DNA of 64,000 bases from Zoogloea oryzae (lineage in GTDB: Bacteria; Pseudomonadota; Gammaproteobacteria; Burkholderiales; Rhodocyclaceae). Of this stretch, positions 56,393 through 64,000 are shown piece after piece. Each line of letters begins with the position of its first letter. Within the stretch, counting starts at the first letter, position 1. The position numbers and the translations under genes are program-made. Below the pieces are notes generated by a model. It had not been told where the DNA came from, made no database searches, and worked only from the letters and a program-made list of their open reading frames with translations. The stretch is from NCBI RefSeq assembly GCF_030161255.1, contig NZ_BSPX01000003.1:1-64000 (forward strand), in the 5' to 3' direction.

Positions 56393-57778
56393 TCAGCCCT
56401 GGCTGTTGTCCGGCAGCGCGCCCGGCAGATCGTCCAGCTGCGCCGCCTCGATGCGCTGAAAGTGCGCGCTGATCTTGCGTGATGAAGTCTGCACCTCGGC
56501 CACGTCTTCGCCGGCCTGGCGGATATGGGTGGCGAGCTTCTGCATCCGCTCGTCGAAGCGGTTGAAATCCTTGGCGAGCTTGCCCAGCGCATCCTTGATG
56601 ACGTGGATCTGCTTGCGGGTTTCCACGTCCTTCAGCACCGCGCGGGCGGTGTTGAGCACGGCCATCAAGGTGGTCGGCGAGACGATCCACACCCGCCGGC
56701 TCATGGCGTAGGCGATCACCTCCGGGTGATAGGCGTGGAGCTCGGCGAACACTGCCTCGGCGGGAAGGAACATCACCGCCCCGTCCGACGTCACCTCGGG
56801 CAGGATGTACTTGCCGGCGATGGCATCCACATGCTTCTTCACGTCGCTGCGGAAGGCCGTCTGGGCCGCGCGGCGCTCCAGTTCGCCCACCTCGGCGGCG
56901 AACATCCGGTGATAATTTTCCAGCGGAAACTTCGAATCCACGATCACCATGCCGGTGGGCTCTGGCAGGCGCAGCACGCAGTCGGCGCGGGTGCCGTTGG
57001 GCAGCGTGAACTGAAAATCGAAGGACTCCGGCGGCAGCGCGTTGCGCACCAGCGCCTCCAGCTGGACCTCACCGAACGCGCCCCGGGCCCGCTTGTCGCC
57101 CAGCAGCTCCTGCAGGCTCACCACGTTGGTGGTCAGGTCGCCGATCTTCTTCTGGGCCTCGTCGATGGTCGCGAGCCGGGCCATCACGCTCGCAAAGGTC
57201 TCGTTGGTCTTGCGGAAGCCTTCATCGAGGCGCTGATTGACGTGACCGGTGATCGCTTCGAGGCGCTCGCCCACGGTGCGGTTCATCGCCTCGATGCTGG
57301 TGCCAAGCTGCTCGGACGCGCTCTTGAGGCCGTTCTGGAGGAGCTCCCGGTCGGCGCGGGCATGGTCGGCGAGGGTCTTGAGCGTCTCGGCCAGCATCTC
57401 GCTGCGGAGCTTTTCCTGGCCGGCGGCAAAGGCGTTGGCGAGATCCGCCAGGCGCAGGACGGTCTCCTCCTTCTGGCTGCCCAGCTGGCCTACGAGCGCG
57501 AGATGAAGCTGCTGCAAAGCCTGGCGCGAGGCGGCCTGCTCGGCGTCGAGCCGATCCCGCAGGTTATCCACCTCGGCGGCCACCAGATCGATGACCCGGT
57601 CGCTTCCGGCCACGGACGTAGCCTGCAACTCCTTCACCAGCTGCAGCTGCTGCTCGGCAAACCCTTGATCGACCCGCCGCCCCAGGCGCCCGATCTGGAC
57701 GAGCAGCCACAGCACGGCCAGCACCAGCACGGCAAAGGCAACGAGGAAGATCAGCAGAAACGCGGCGTCGGTATTCAT
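56393..57778 (-). CDS. rmuC: DNA recombination protein RmuC
   Basis: A 461-aa RmuC. An N-terminal hydrophobic helix (residues 8-28) is followed by a long coiled coil (to about residue 180) and the conserved core with FGEVQLEALVRNALPPE, PTGMVIVDSKFPLENY and RVWIVSPTTLMAVLNT. RmuC is a nuclease-fold protein that limits DNA inversions at short repeats. It lies 30 bp after the FtsX-like permease gene on the same strand. Confidence 0.92.
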   Translation of the reverse strand: MNTDAAFLLIFLVAFAVLVLAVLWLLVQIGRLGRRVDQGFAEQQLQLVKELQATSVAGSDRVIDLVAAEVDNLRDRLDAEQAASRQALQQLHLALVGQLGSQKEETVLRLADLANAFAAGQEKLRSEMLAETLKTLADHARADRELLQNGLKSASEQLGTSIEAMNRTVGERLEAITGHVNQRLDEGFRKTNETFASVMARLATIDEAQKKIGDLTTNVVSLQELLGDKRARGAFGEVQLEALVRNALPPESFDFQFTLPNGTRADCVLRLPEPTGMVIVDSKFPLENYHRMFAAEVGELERRAAQTAFRSDVKKHVDAIAGKYILPEVTSDGAVMFLPAEAVFAELHAYHPEVIAYAMSRRVWIVSPTTLMAVLNTARAVLKDVETRKQIHVIKDALGKLAKDFNRFDERMQKLATHIRQAGEDVAEVQTSSRKISAHFQRIEAAQLDDLPGALPDNSQG

Positions 57779-57808
57779 CGGCCGGAGTATATCGCGGAGA
57801 ACTGTAAA

Positions 57809-60289
57809 TTAGTTCAGTGCGCGCAGACTTGCCAGCGGCGGCCGGTAAAGCAGGTGGCGGGTGCCGAGCCAGCCGGCGAGCGTGACGATCGCGCAACCGG
57901 CCACAGCCCCCGCCAGCAGCGGCAGCACGCTGGGCACGTAGGGCAGCTTGAAGACGAAATGGGCCAGCGCCCAGCCGATGCCCGTCGCGCCCACGCCGGC
58001 CAGCACGCCGGCCACCAGCCCGAGGGCGGCGAACTCGGCGAGCAGCGCCCAGCGCAGCTGGCGGTTGCGGGCGCCGAGGGTACGCAGGATCGCCAGCTCG
58101 CGCTCCCGCTCGTCGTGGGTGGCCTGGAGGGCTCCGAACAGCACGACCACCCCGGCCACCACCGCAAAGCCGAACACGAACTGCACCGCCGCGATCAGCT
58201 GATCCACCATGGTCTGGATCTGCCCGATCACCGCCGCCACGTCGATCACCGTGAAGTTGGGAAAGGCTGCCACCAGCCGGTTGGCAAAATCCATCTTCGC
58301 CGGCGGCAGGTAGAAGCTGGTGATGTAGCTGGCCGGGAAATCCTCCAGCATCCCCGGCGCCGCGATCACGAAGAAGTTAACCCGCATCGAATCCCAGTCG
58401 AGCTTGCGCAGGCTGGTGATGCGCGCTTCCGACCGGGTGCCAGCAATCTCGAAGGTCAGCACGTCGCCCATCGCGAGCCCGAGGGTCTGGGCCAAGCCCT
58501 GTTCGACCGAGAACTGCGGCTGCCGGCTCTCACCGTGCCACGCGCCCGCCACCACGCTGTTGCCATCCGGCAGGCGGGTGTCGAAAGAGAGGTTGAAATC
58601 GCGGTCGACGAGGCGCTTTGCACGCTCCTCGGGGTAGTCGTCCGGCCCCACCGGGCGGCCATTCACGGCCACCAGCCGGCCCCGGATCATCGGCTGCATC
58701 GAGGGCGACATGCGGCCCTCCACCCGGAAAAACTGGCCCAGCGGCTCCACCTGATCAGGCTGGATGTTGATGACGAAACGGTTGGGCGCATCCGCCGGCG
58801 TCGCCTGCTTCCAGTTGGCGAGCAGATCCCCCCGGACGAGCGTGAGGAGCAGCAGCGCCGTCAGCCCCATGCCGAGGGCCAGCACCTGCACGAGGCTCGC
58901 CACCGGCCGCCGGCGCAGCGCCGCCAGGCCGTAACGCCAGCCACTGCCCTCCACCGCCCGCAGGCGGCCGAGGCTCCGCAGTACCAGCCAGCCCACGCCG
59001 CCATACACCGCAAAGGCCAGCGCAAAGCCGCCCACCACCCAGGCGCCGAGCAGCCAGTCGCGGGCGATGCCCACCAGCAGGCCAGCCAGCACCAGCGCGC
59101 CGATCGCCCACGCAAGACCTTCCCGCGCGGCGATGCCGTCCCATTCCCGGCGCAGCACCCGCAGCGTGGGCACCCGGCCCAGGCGGATCAGCGGCGGCAG
59201 CGCAAAACCCAGCAGCAGCAACAGGCTCACCGCCAGCCCGTGGGCCACCGGCCACCAGCCCGGCGCCGGCAGCGGAAATCCCACCAGATCACCCAGCAGG
59301 CCATTGAGCACGAACTGCACTGCAAACCCCAGCGCACAGCCCACCACGCCGGCAAACAGCCCCAGCAGCACGAACTCGCCGATGAAGAGCCGCAGCAACT
59401 GCCCCTGCTTGGCCCCCACGCAGCGCATTACCGCGCAGCCATCCAGATGGCGCTCCACGAAACGCCGGGTGGCGAGCCCCACCGCCACCGCCGCCAGCAC
59501 CACCGCCAGCATCGCCGCAAAACGCAGGAAGCGCTCGGTACGGTCGAGGGTGGAACGCACCTCGGGCCGGGCGTTATCGACGGTCTCGAGGCGCTCGCCC
59601 CGCTGCAGCCGCGGCTTGGCCCAAGCCTCGAAACCGGCCACGGCGGCTGGTTCGCCCGCCACATGCAGGTGGTAGAAGGCCCGGCTGCCGGGCTGGATCA
59701 GCCGGGTTGCGGGCAGGTCGGCGGCGTTGATGACGAGTCTAGGTAGCAGGCTGAAGAAGTTGGCGCCCCGGTCGGATTCGAAACTCAGCACCGCCGCCAT
59801 CTTCATCCGCAGCGCGCCCAGGCCGATCTCGTCGCCAACCTTCGCGCCCAGCGCGCTGGCGAGCCGCTCGTCCAGCCACAGCGTACCCGGCGCGGGGATG
59901 CCGCGCGCCGGGGCGTCCGGCTGGTTGAGGCCCGGCGCGATGCGGATCGAGCCCCGCAGCGGATGACCGTCCTCGACGACCTTCACGCCCGCCAGCTGCG
60001 CACCGTCGCCCAGGCTGGCCATGCTGGTGAAGGTGGCCGAGACCACCGACTTCAGCCCACGTCGGGTGGCTTCGTCCCGATAGGCCGGGTCGAGGGTGTG
60101 ATCGGAAACCAGCACCAGATCACCGCCCAGGAGCTGGTTGGCCTCGCGCTTGAGGGCCTGGGCGACCCGGTCGGTGAAGAAGCCGACGCTGGTCAGGCTG
60201 GCGACGGCGATCACCAGGGCCATCACGAGCAGGCCCAGTTCGCCGGCACGCAGATCGCGCCGGAGCATCCGGAGGGAGAGGGAGAACAT
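57809..60289 (-). CDS. FtsX-like ABC transporter permease (YbbP type)
   Basis: An 826-aa permease with about ten transmembrane segments in two FtsX-type repeats, with a large periplasmic domain after the first helix (residues 45-245) and another in the second half (about 480-700). ALRRRPVASLVQVLALGMGL and the C-terminal ERELAILRTLGARNRQL are typical cytoplasmic/coupling segments of the YbbP group. The ATPase partner (YbbA), usually adjacent, is not in the window. Members are thought to act on lipids or lipoproteins at the envelope. Substrate unknown. Confidence 0.83.
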   Translation of the reverse strand: MFSLSLRMLRRDLRAGELGLLVMALVIAVASLTSVGFFTDRVAQALKREANQLLGGDLVLVSDHTLDPAYRDEATRRGLKSVVSATFTSMASLGDGAQLAGVKVVEDGHPLRGSIRIAPGLNQPDAPARGIPAPGTLWLDERLASALGAKVGDEIGLGALRMKMAAVLSFESDRGANFFSLLPRLVINAADLPATRLIQPGSRAFYHLHVAGEPAAVAGFEAWAKPRLQRGERLETVDNARPEVRSTLDRTERFLRFAAMLAVVLAAVAVGLATRRFVERHLDGCAVMRCVGAKQGQLLRLFIGEFVLLGLFAGVVGCALGFAVQFVLNGLLGDLVGFPLPAPGWWPVAHGLAVSLLLLLGFALPPLIRLGRVPTLRVLRREWDGIAAREGLAWAIGALVLAGLLVGIARDWLLGAWVVGGFALAFAVYGGVGWLVLRSLGRLRAVEGSGWRYGLAALRRRPVASLVQVLALGMGLTALLLLTLVRGDLLANWKQATPADAPNRFVINIQPDQVEPLGQFFRVEGRMSPSMQPMIRGRLVAVNGRPVGPDDYPEERAKRLVDRDFNLSFDTRLPDGNSVVAGAWHGESRQPQFSVEQGLAQTLGLAMGDVLTFEIAGTRSEARITSLRKLDWDSMRVNFFVIAAPGMLEDFPASYITSFYLPPAKMDFANRLVAAFPNFTVIDVAAVIGQIQTMVDQLIAAVQFVFGFAVVAGVVVLFGALQATHDERERELAILRTLGARNRQLRWALLAEFAALGLVAGVLAGVGATGIGWALAHFVFKLPYVPSVLPLLAGAVAGCAIVTLAGWLGTRHLLYRPPLASLRALN

Positions 60290-60363
60290 GGTTCAGGCGG
60301 GAAGCGGCAACCAGCGTTGGAGCGGGCGACGGCGCAAAAGTGCCCGCCCCGGGATGAAGGCCC

Positions 60364-61533
60364 TCAGGCGTCGGCCAGCCAGCGTTCCACCAGACGCACC
60401 CAGTAGGCCACGCCGTAGGGAATCGCGTCGTCGTTGAAGTCATAGTGGGGGTTGTGCAGCGTGCAGCCGCCCTCTCCCGGGCCGTTGCCGAGCCACACGT
60501 AGCAGCCGGGCTTTTCCTGCAGGAAGTAGGCGAAATCCTCGGCGCCCATGCTGGGTTTGGGGTCGATGAGGGTGTTGCCCTCGCCGCACACCTCGCCCGC
60601 CACCCGGGCGCAAAACTCGGCCTCGGGCACGGTGTTGATGGTCGGCGGATAGCCGCGCCTGTAGCTGAAATGCACGTTGGCGCCAAAGGCCGCGCCGATG
60701 CCCGCGCACACCCGCTGCATGGCGTCTTCCACCTGGGCCCGGACGTCAGGACGGAAAGCCCGCACCGTGCCGCCGATGCGCACCACGTCGGGGATCACGT
60801 TGTAGGCGTCGCCCGCGTGGAACTGGGTGACCGACAGCACCGCCGAATCCGCCGGGTCCACGTTGCGGCTCACCACCGACTGCAGCGCCTGCACCAGCGC
60901 AGCACCGCACAGCACCGGGTCGATGCCCTGATGGGGCATGGCGGCGTGGGCGCCGTGGCCTCGGATCTCGATGTCGAAGCGGTCGGCACAGGCCATCACG
61001 GGGCCGCGATGCACGGCGATCTGCCCCACCGGCACACCGGGCCAGTTGTGCATGCCGAACACCGCCTCCATCGGAAAGCGCGTGAACAGCCCGTCGGCAA
61101 TCATCTCCGGCGCGCCGCCCTCGCCTTCCTCGGCGGGCTGGAACAGGAAATACACCGTGCCGTCGAATTCCGGGTTGCGCGCGAGGTGCGCCGCGGCGCC
61201 CAGCAGCATGGCGGTGTGGCCGTCGTGGCCGCAGGCGTGCATCTTGCCGGGGTGGCGCGAATGGTGGGTGAAGTCGTTCTTCTCCTGGATCGGCAGTGCG
61301 TCCATGTCGGCGCGAAGGCCGATGGCGCGCTTGCTCGTACCGGCCCGCAGCACGCCCACCACGCCGGTCTTGCCGACGCCCCGATGGGTTTCGATACCCA
61401 GCGCCTCCAGGCGATCGGCCACCAGCGCGGCGGTGCGATGCTCTTCGAAGGCCAGTTCGGGGTGGGCGTGAATGTCACGGCGGATGGCCGTGGTGGCGGC
61501 CTGTTCGGCGCGCAGCGTGTCGAGTAGATTCAT
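60364..61533 (-). CDS. M20-family amidohydrolase (hippurate hydrolase-like)
   Basis: A 389-aa metal-dependent amidohydrolase. HPELAFEEHRTA near residue 24, LRADMDALPI, KMHACGHDGHTAMLLG (metal ligands) and FQPAEEGEGGA are the family markers. Related enzymes cleave N-acyl amino acids such as hippurate or N-acetyl amino acids. The start at 61533 is chosen by homology; a frame open further upstream is not supported. It ends 74 bp before the FtsX-like gene. Confidence 0.87.
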   Translation of the reverse strand: MNLLDTLRAEQAATTAIRRDIHAHPELAFEEHRTAALVADRLEALGIETHRGVGKTGVVGVLRAGTSKRAIGLRADMDALPIQEKNDFTHHSRHPGKMHACGHDGHTAMLLGAAAHLARNPEFDGTVYFLFQPAEEGEGGAPEMIADGLFTRFPMEAVFGMHNWPGVPVGQIAVHRGPVMACADRFDIEIRGHGAHAAMPHQGIDPVLCGAALVQALQSVVSRNVDPADSAVLSVTQFHAGDAYNVIPDVVRIGGTVRAFRPDVRAQVEDAMQRVCAGIGAAFGANVHFSYRRGYPPTINTVPEAEFCARVAGEVCGEGNTLIDPKPSMGAEDFAYFLQEKPGCYVWLGNGPGEGGCTLHNPHYDFNDDAIPYGVAYWVRLVERWLADA

Positions 61534-61645
61534 GGTGCGTCCCCGATGCGTCGAGAATCGGCCCTGTGGCCGGATTCGCGAAATAATAGCAGCGGCGCCG
61601 CTTTCGCCCCACCGCGCCAAACCACAATTGCGCCGACGATCCACG

Positions 61646-62557
61646 ATGAAGCTTTTTTACGCCGACCACTTCGTGCTGCCCCTTCCGCCGGGCCACCGCT
61701 TTCCGATGGAGAAGTACAGCCGCCTGCGCGAACGCCTGCTCGCCAGCGGCCACTTTGCGCCCGACGACTTCCGCGTGCCCGACGCCGCCAGCGACACGGA
61801 GCTCCTGCGCGCCCACGACGCCGGCTACGTGCAGCGAGTGGTGCGCGGCACGCTCGGCCACGACGAAGTCCGGCGGATCGGCTTTCCGTGGTCCGAGGCG
61901 ATGGTCGAGCGTTCGCGTCGGTCGGCCGGCGCCACGCTCGCTGCCTGCCGCGCCGCGCTGGCCGAAGGCTGGGCCGCCAACCTTGCCGGCGGCACCCACC
62001 ACGCCTTCCGTGATCGGGGCGAAGGCTTCTGCGTGTTCAACGACGCCGCCGTGGCCGCCCTCGCCATGCGCGCCGAAGGCCGCGTGGAGCGCGTGGCGAT
62101 CGTCGATTGCGATGTGCATCAGGGCAACGGCACGGCGTCCATCCTCGCCAACCGGGCCGACTGCTTCACCTTCAGCATCCACGGTGCGCGCAACTTTCCC
62201 TTCGACAAGGAAACCAGCGATCTGGACGTGGAGCTCCCCGACGGCACCAGCGACGAAGCCTACCTCGCGGCCCTCGACGACGCGCTGGCGCTCGTATTCC
62301 GCCACCAGCCCGACCTGGTGATCTACCTCGCTGGCGCCGATCCATTTGAAGACGACCGCCTCGGCCGCCTCAAGCTCAGCAAGACCGGCCTCGCCGCCCG
62401 GGACGAGCGCGTGCTGGGCGAATGCCAGCGCCGGAGTCTTCCCGTCGCCATCGCCATGGCCGGCGGCTACGCCCGGCAGATCGACGACACCGTGGCGATC
62501 CACGCCGCCACCATCGACACCGCCCGCCGGATTTTCGCTACCGCAGCGCCGCTATAA
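61646..62557 (+). CDS. Histone deacetylase-family hydrolase
   Basis: A 303-aa member of the arginase/deacetylase superfamily. Zinc and catalytic motifs are GGTHHAFRDRGEGFCVFND (His pair near residue 120), VDCDVHQGNGT (Asp and His ligands) and LAGADPFEDDRLG. Bacterial members deacetylate acetyl-lysines, polyamines or acetoin-related substrates; the real substrate is unknown. It is divergent from the M20 gene and is followed by the MoxR gene after 45 bp. Confidence 0.87.
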   Translation: MKLFYADHFVLPLPPGHRFPMEKYSRLRERLLASGHFAPDDFRVPDAASDTELLRAHDAGYVQRVVRGTLGHDEVRRIGFPWSEAMVERSRRSAGATLAACRAALAEGWAANLAGGTHHAFRDRGEGFCVFNDAAVAALAMRAEGRVERVAIVDCDVHQGNGTASILANRADCFTFSIHGARNFPFDKETSDLDVELPDGTSDEAYLAALDDALALVFRHQPDLVIYLAGADPFEDDRLGRLKLSKTGLAARDERVLGECQRRSLPVAIAMAGGYARQIDDTVAIHAATIDTARRIFATAAPL

Positions 62558-62602
62558 TTGACGCAAACGTCAACGTCAGCCCTTCCCCAGAGAGGAATCC
62601 CC

Positions 62603-63445
62603 ATGCGTTTCGAAGGCTCCGAGAACTACGTCGCCACGCCCGACCTGATGCTGGCCGTCAATGCCGCGATCCGGCTGCAGCGGCCGCTCCTCATCAAGGG
62701 CGAACCCGGCACCGGCAAGACCATGCTCGCCGAAGAAGTGGCCGCCGCCCTGGGCATGCCGCTGCTGCAGTGGCACATCAAATCCACCACCAAGGCCCAG
62801 CAGGGGCTCTACGAATACGACGCGGTGTCGCGCCTGCGCGATTCCCAGCTCGGCGATGACCGCGTGAAGGACATCGGCAACTACATCGTCAAGGGCACCC
62901 TGTGGCAGGCCTTCGAGGCCGACGCGCCCTGCGTGGTGCTGATCGACGAGATCGACAAGGCCGACATCGAGTTCCCCAACGACCTCCTGCGCGAGCTCGA
63001 CCGCATGGAGTTCTTCGTGTACGAAACCCGCGAGCTGGTGAAAGCGAAGCACCGCCCCATCGTCTTCATCACCTCCAACAACGAGAAGGAACTGCCCGAC
63101 GCCTTCCTGCGCCGGTGCTTCTTCCACTACATCAAGTTCCCGGATCGGGACACCATGCACAAGATCGTCGACGTGCACTTCCCCGGCATCAAGCAGTCGC
63201 TGCTGAAGGAAGCGCTGGAAGTCTTCTTCGGCCTGCGCGACGTGCCGGGGCTGAAGAAGAAACCTTCCACGTCCGAGCTCATCGACTGGCTCAAGCTGCT
63301 GGTGTCCGAGGACATCCCGCCCGAAGCCCTGCGTTCGCCCGACCAGAAGGCCATCATCCCGCCGCTCCACGGTGCGCTGCTCAAGAACGAGCAGGACATG
63401 CACCTCTTCGAGCGACTGGTGTTCATGGCCCAGCGCAACCGCTGA
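62603..63445 (+). CDS. MoxR-family AAA+ ATPase
   Basis: A 280-aa AAA+ ATPase of the MoxR group (CoxD/APE-like branch). Walker A GEPGTGKTMLAEE is near residue 34, Walker B CVVLIDEIDKAD follows, and sensor residues lie in FITSNNEKELPDAFLRRC. MoxR ATPases act as metal-insertion or assembly chaperones together with vWA proteins; such a partner lies immediately downstream. The ATG at 62603 has AGAGGAA upstream and is preferred over an upstream in-frame ATG at 62558 that sits at the end of the previous gene. Confidence 0.9.
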   Translation: MRFEGSENYVATPDLMLAVNAAIRLQRPLLIKGEPGTGKTMLAEEVAAALGMPLLQWHIKSTTKAQQGLYEYDAVSRLRDSQLGDDRVKDIGNYIVKGTLWQAFEADAPCVVLIDEIDKADIEFPNDLLRELDRMEFFVYETRELVKAKHRPIVFITSNNEKELPDAFLRRCFFHYIKFPDRDTMHKIVDVHFPGIKQSLLKEALEVFFGLRDVPGLKKKPSTSELIDWLKLLVSEDIPPEALRSPDQKAIIPPLHGALLKNEQDMHLFERLVFMAQRNR

Positions 63446-63464
63446 CGGCCGCCGGAGCGCCGCG

Positions 63465-64000
63465 ATGCTCATCGACTTCTTCCTGCACCTCAAGGCCCGC
63501 AAGCTGCCGGTATCCACCAAGGAATTCCTGACCCTGCTCGAAGCCCTGCAGGCCGGGCTGGGCAACCACAGCCTGGACGACTTCTACTTCCTGTCCCGCG
63601 CCACGCTGGTCAAGGACGAATCCCAGTTCGACCGCTTCGATCAGGCCTTCGGTGAATACTTCAAGGGCGTCGAGTCGGTGCCCGGGCTGGAAGTCGATCT
63701 GCCCGAAGAATGGCTCAAGGCGATGATGCAGAAGCACCTCACGCCCGAGGAGAAGGCCAAGCTCGAGGCGCTGGGCTGGGACAAACTGATGGAGGAATTC
63801 AAGAAACGCCTCGCCGAGCAGAAAGGCCGCCACCAGGGCGGCAGCAAGTGGGTCGGCACCGGCGGCACCTCGCCCTTCGGCAACAGCGGCTACAACCCGG
63901 AAGGCATCCGCGTGGGCGGCGAATCCGCCGGCAACCGCACCGCCGTCAAGGTGTGGGACCAGCGCGAGTATCGCAACCTGGACGACACCGTCGAGCTCGG
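63465..64000 (+). CDS. CoxE-like von Willebrand A protein, 5' part
   Basis: The first 178 codons of a gene cut by the window edge. The N-terminus MLIDFFLHLKARKLPVSTKEFL and the later GWDKLMEEFKKRLAEQKGR, followed by a Gly-rich GGSKWVGTGGTSPFG linker, are typical of CoxE-family (vWA-containing) proteins found next to MoxR ATPases. The vWA domain itself would lie beyond the window. It starts 19 bp after moxR and probably works with that ATPase. Confidence 0.83.
   Translation, partial: MLIDFFLHLKARKLPVSTKEFLTLLEALQAGLGNHSLDDFYFLSRATLVKDESQFDRFDQAFGEYFKGVESVPGLEVDLPEEWLKAMMQKHLTPEEKAKLEALGWDKLMEEFKKRLAEQKGRHQGGSKWVGTGGTSPFGNSGYNPEGIRVGGESAGNRTAVKVWDQREYRNLDDTVEL

Overview
The window is a GC-rich stretch of chromosome, about 64 kb, from a betaproteobacterium. 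Several things point to a member of the Rhodocyclales (an Azoarcus/Thauera/Aromatoleum/Zoogloea-like organism). It has a tungsten-type aldehyde ferredoxin oxidoreductase operon with its own tungstate transporter. It also has an AcuI/PrpE propionate module, ETF-quinone oxidoreductase, acetoacetyl-CoA synthetase, and the gene orders pyrG-kdsA-eno-ftsB and tig-clpP-clpX-lon. This placement is inferred from gene content, not from a phylogenetic marker.

Layout. 1-290: the 3' end of an IS3-family element abutting a 21-bp tandem palindromic repeat. 290-6937 (minus strand): one apparent operon from a well-formed promoter, in the order aorA (poly-ferredoxin), aorB (tungsten aldehyde oxidoreductase), aorC (FAD subunit), a MoaD/ThiS-like protein, an unrecognised 101-aa protein, then tupB, tupC and tupA (tungstate ABC importer). 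moeA (cofactor metal insertion) is divergent at 7018. Metal uptake, cofactor assembly and the enzyme therefore sit together. 8272-9644: a CapA-like phosphatase and a small secreted protein. 9716-13884 (minus): acuI, a response regulator with a degenerate GGDEF domain, and prpE, forming a propionate/acrylate unit. 14046-16850: an HDOD protein and the ABC-F ATPase Uup.

17.0-18.3 kb is an iron unit: a promoter overlapped by a Fur-like box, hemP, a 51-aa membrane peptide, bfd and bfr, followed by tRNA-Arg(CCU). 18.4-24.2 kb (minus) is the protein-quality-control block tig-clpP-clpX-lon. 24.6-30.5 kb (plus) is prkA-yeaH-spoVR, a stress/stationary-phase signalling trio, followed by a DnaJ-like gene. 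30.6-35.5 kb holds trhP (tRNA hydroxylation), rpmE, a polytopic glycosyltransferase-like protein and pgi. 35.6-39.7 kb (minus) is pyrG-kdsA-eno-ftsB. 39.8-42.9 kb (minus) holds an isochorismatase-like hydrolase, acetoacetyl-CoA synthetase and a thioesterase. A perfect 9+2+9 palindrome separates these from the divergent ETF-quinone oxidoreductase gene. purL occupies 44.9-48.8 kb.

49.0-56.4 kb (plus) is the most system-like accessory region. A membrane diguanylate cyclase is followed by a tightly packed set: a PAP2 phosphatase, a YbhN/UPF0104-type membrane protein, a GT2 polyprenyl-phosphate sugar transferase and two ArnT/GT39-like membrane glycosyltransferases. This looks like a lipid-linked sugar transfer pathway for an envelope acceptor. 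56.4-61.5 kb (minus) holds rmuC, a large FtsX-type permease without a neighbouring ATPase, and an M20 amidohydrolase. The window ends with a histone-deacetylase-family hydrolase, a MoxR AAA ATPase and the 5' part of a CoxE-like protein.

Most genes are ordinary housekeeping or energy-metabolism genes. The less-explained elements are the AOR-Tup operon with its 101-aa protein, the glycosyl-transfer cluster, the repeat array at the IS end, the degenerate-GGDEF regulator, a bacterioferritin lacking a usual ferroxidase ligand, and several operator-like palindromes.
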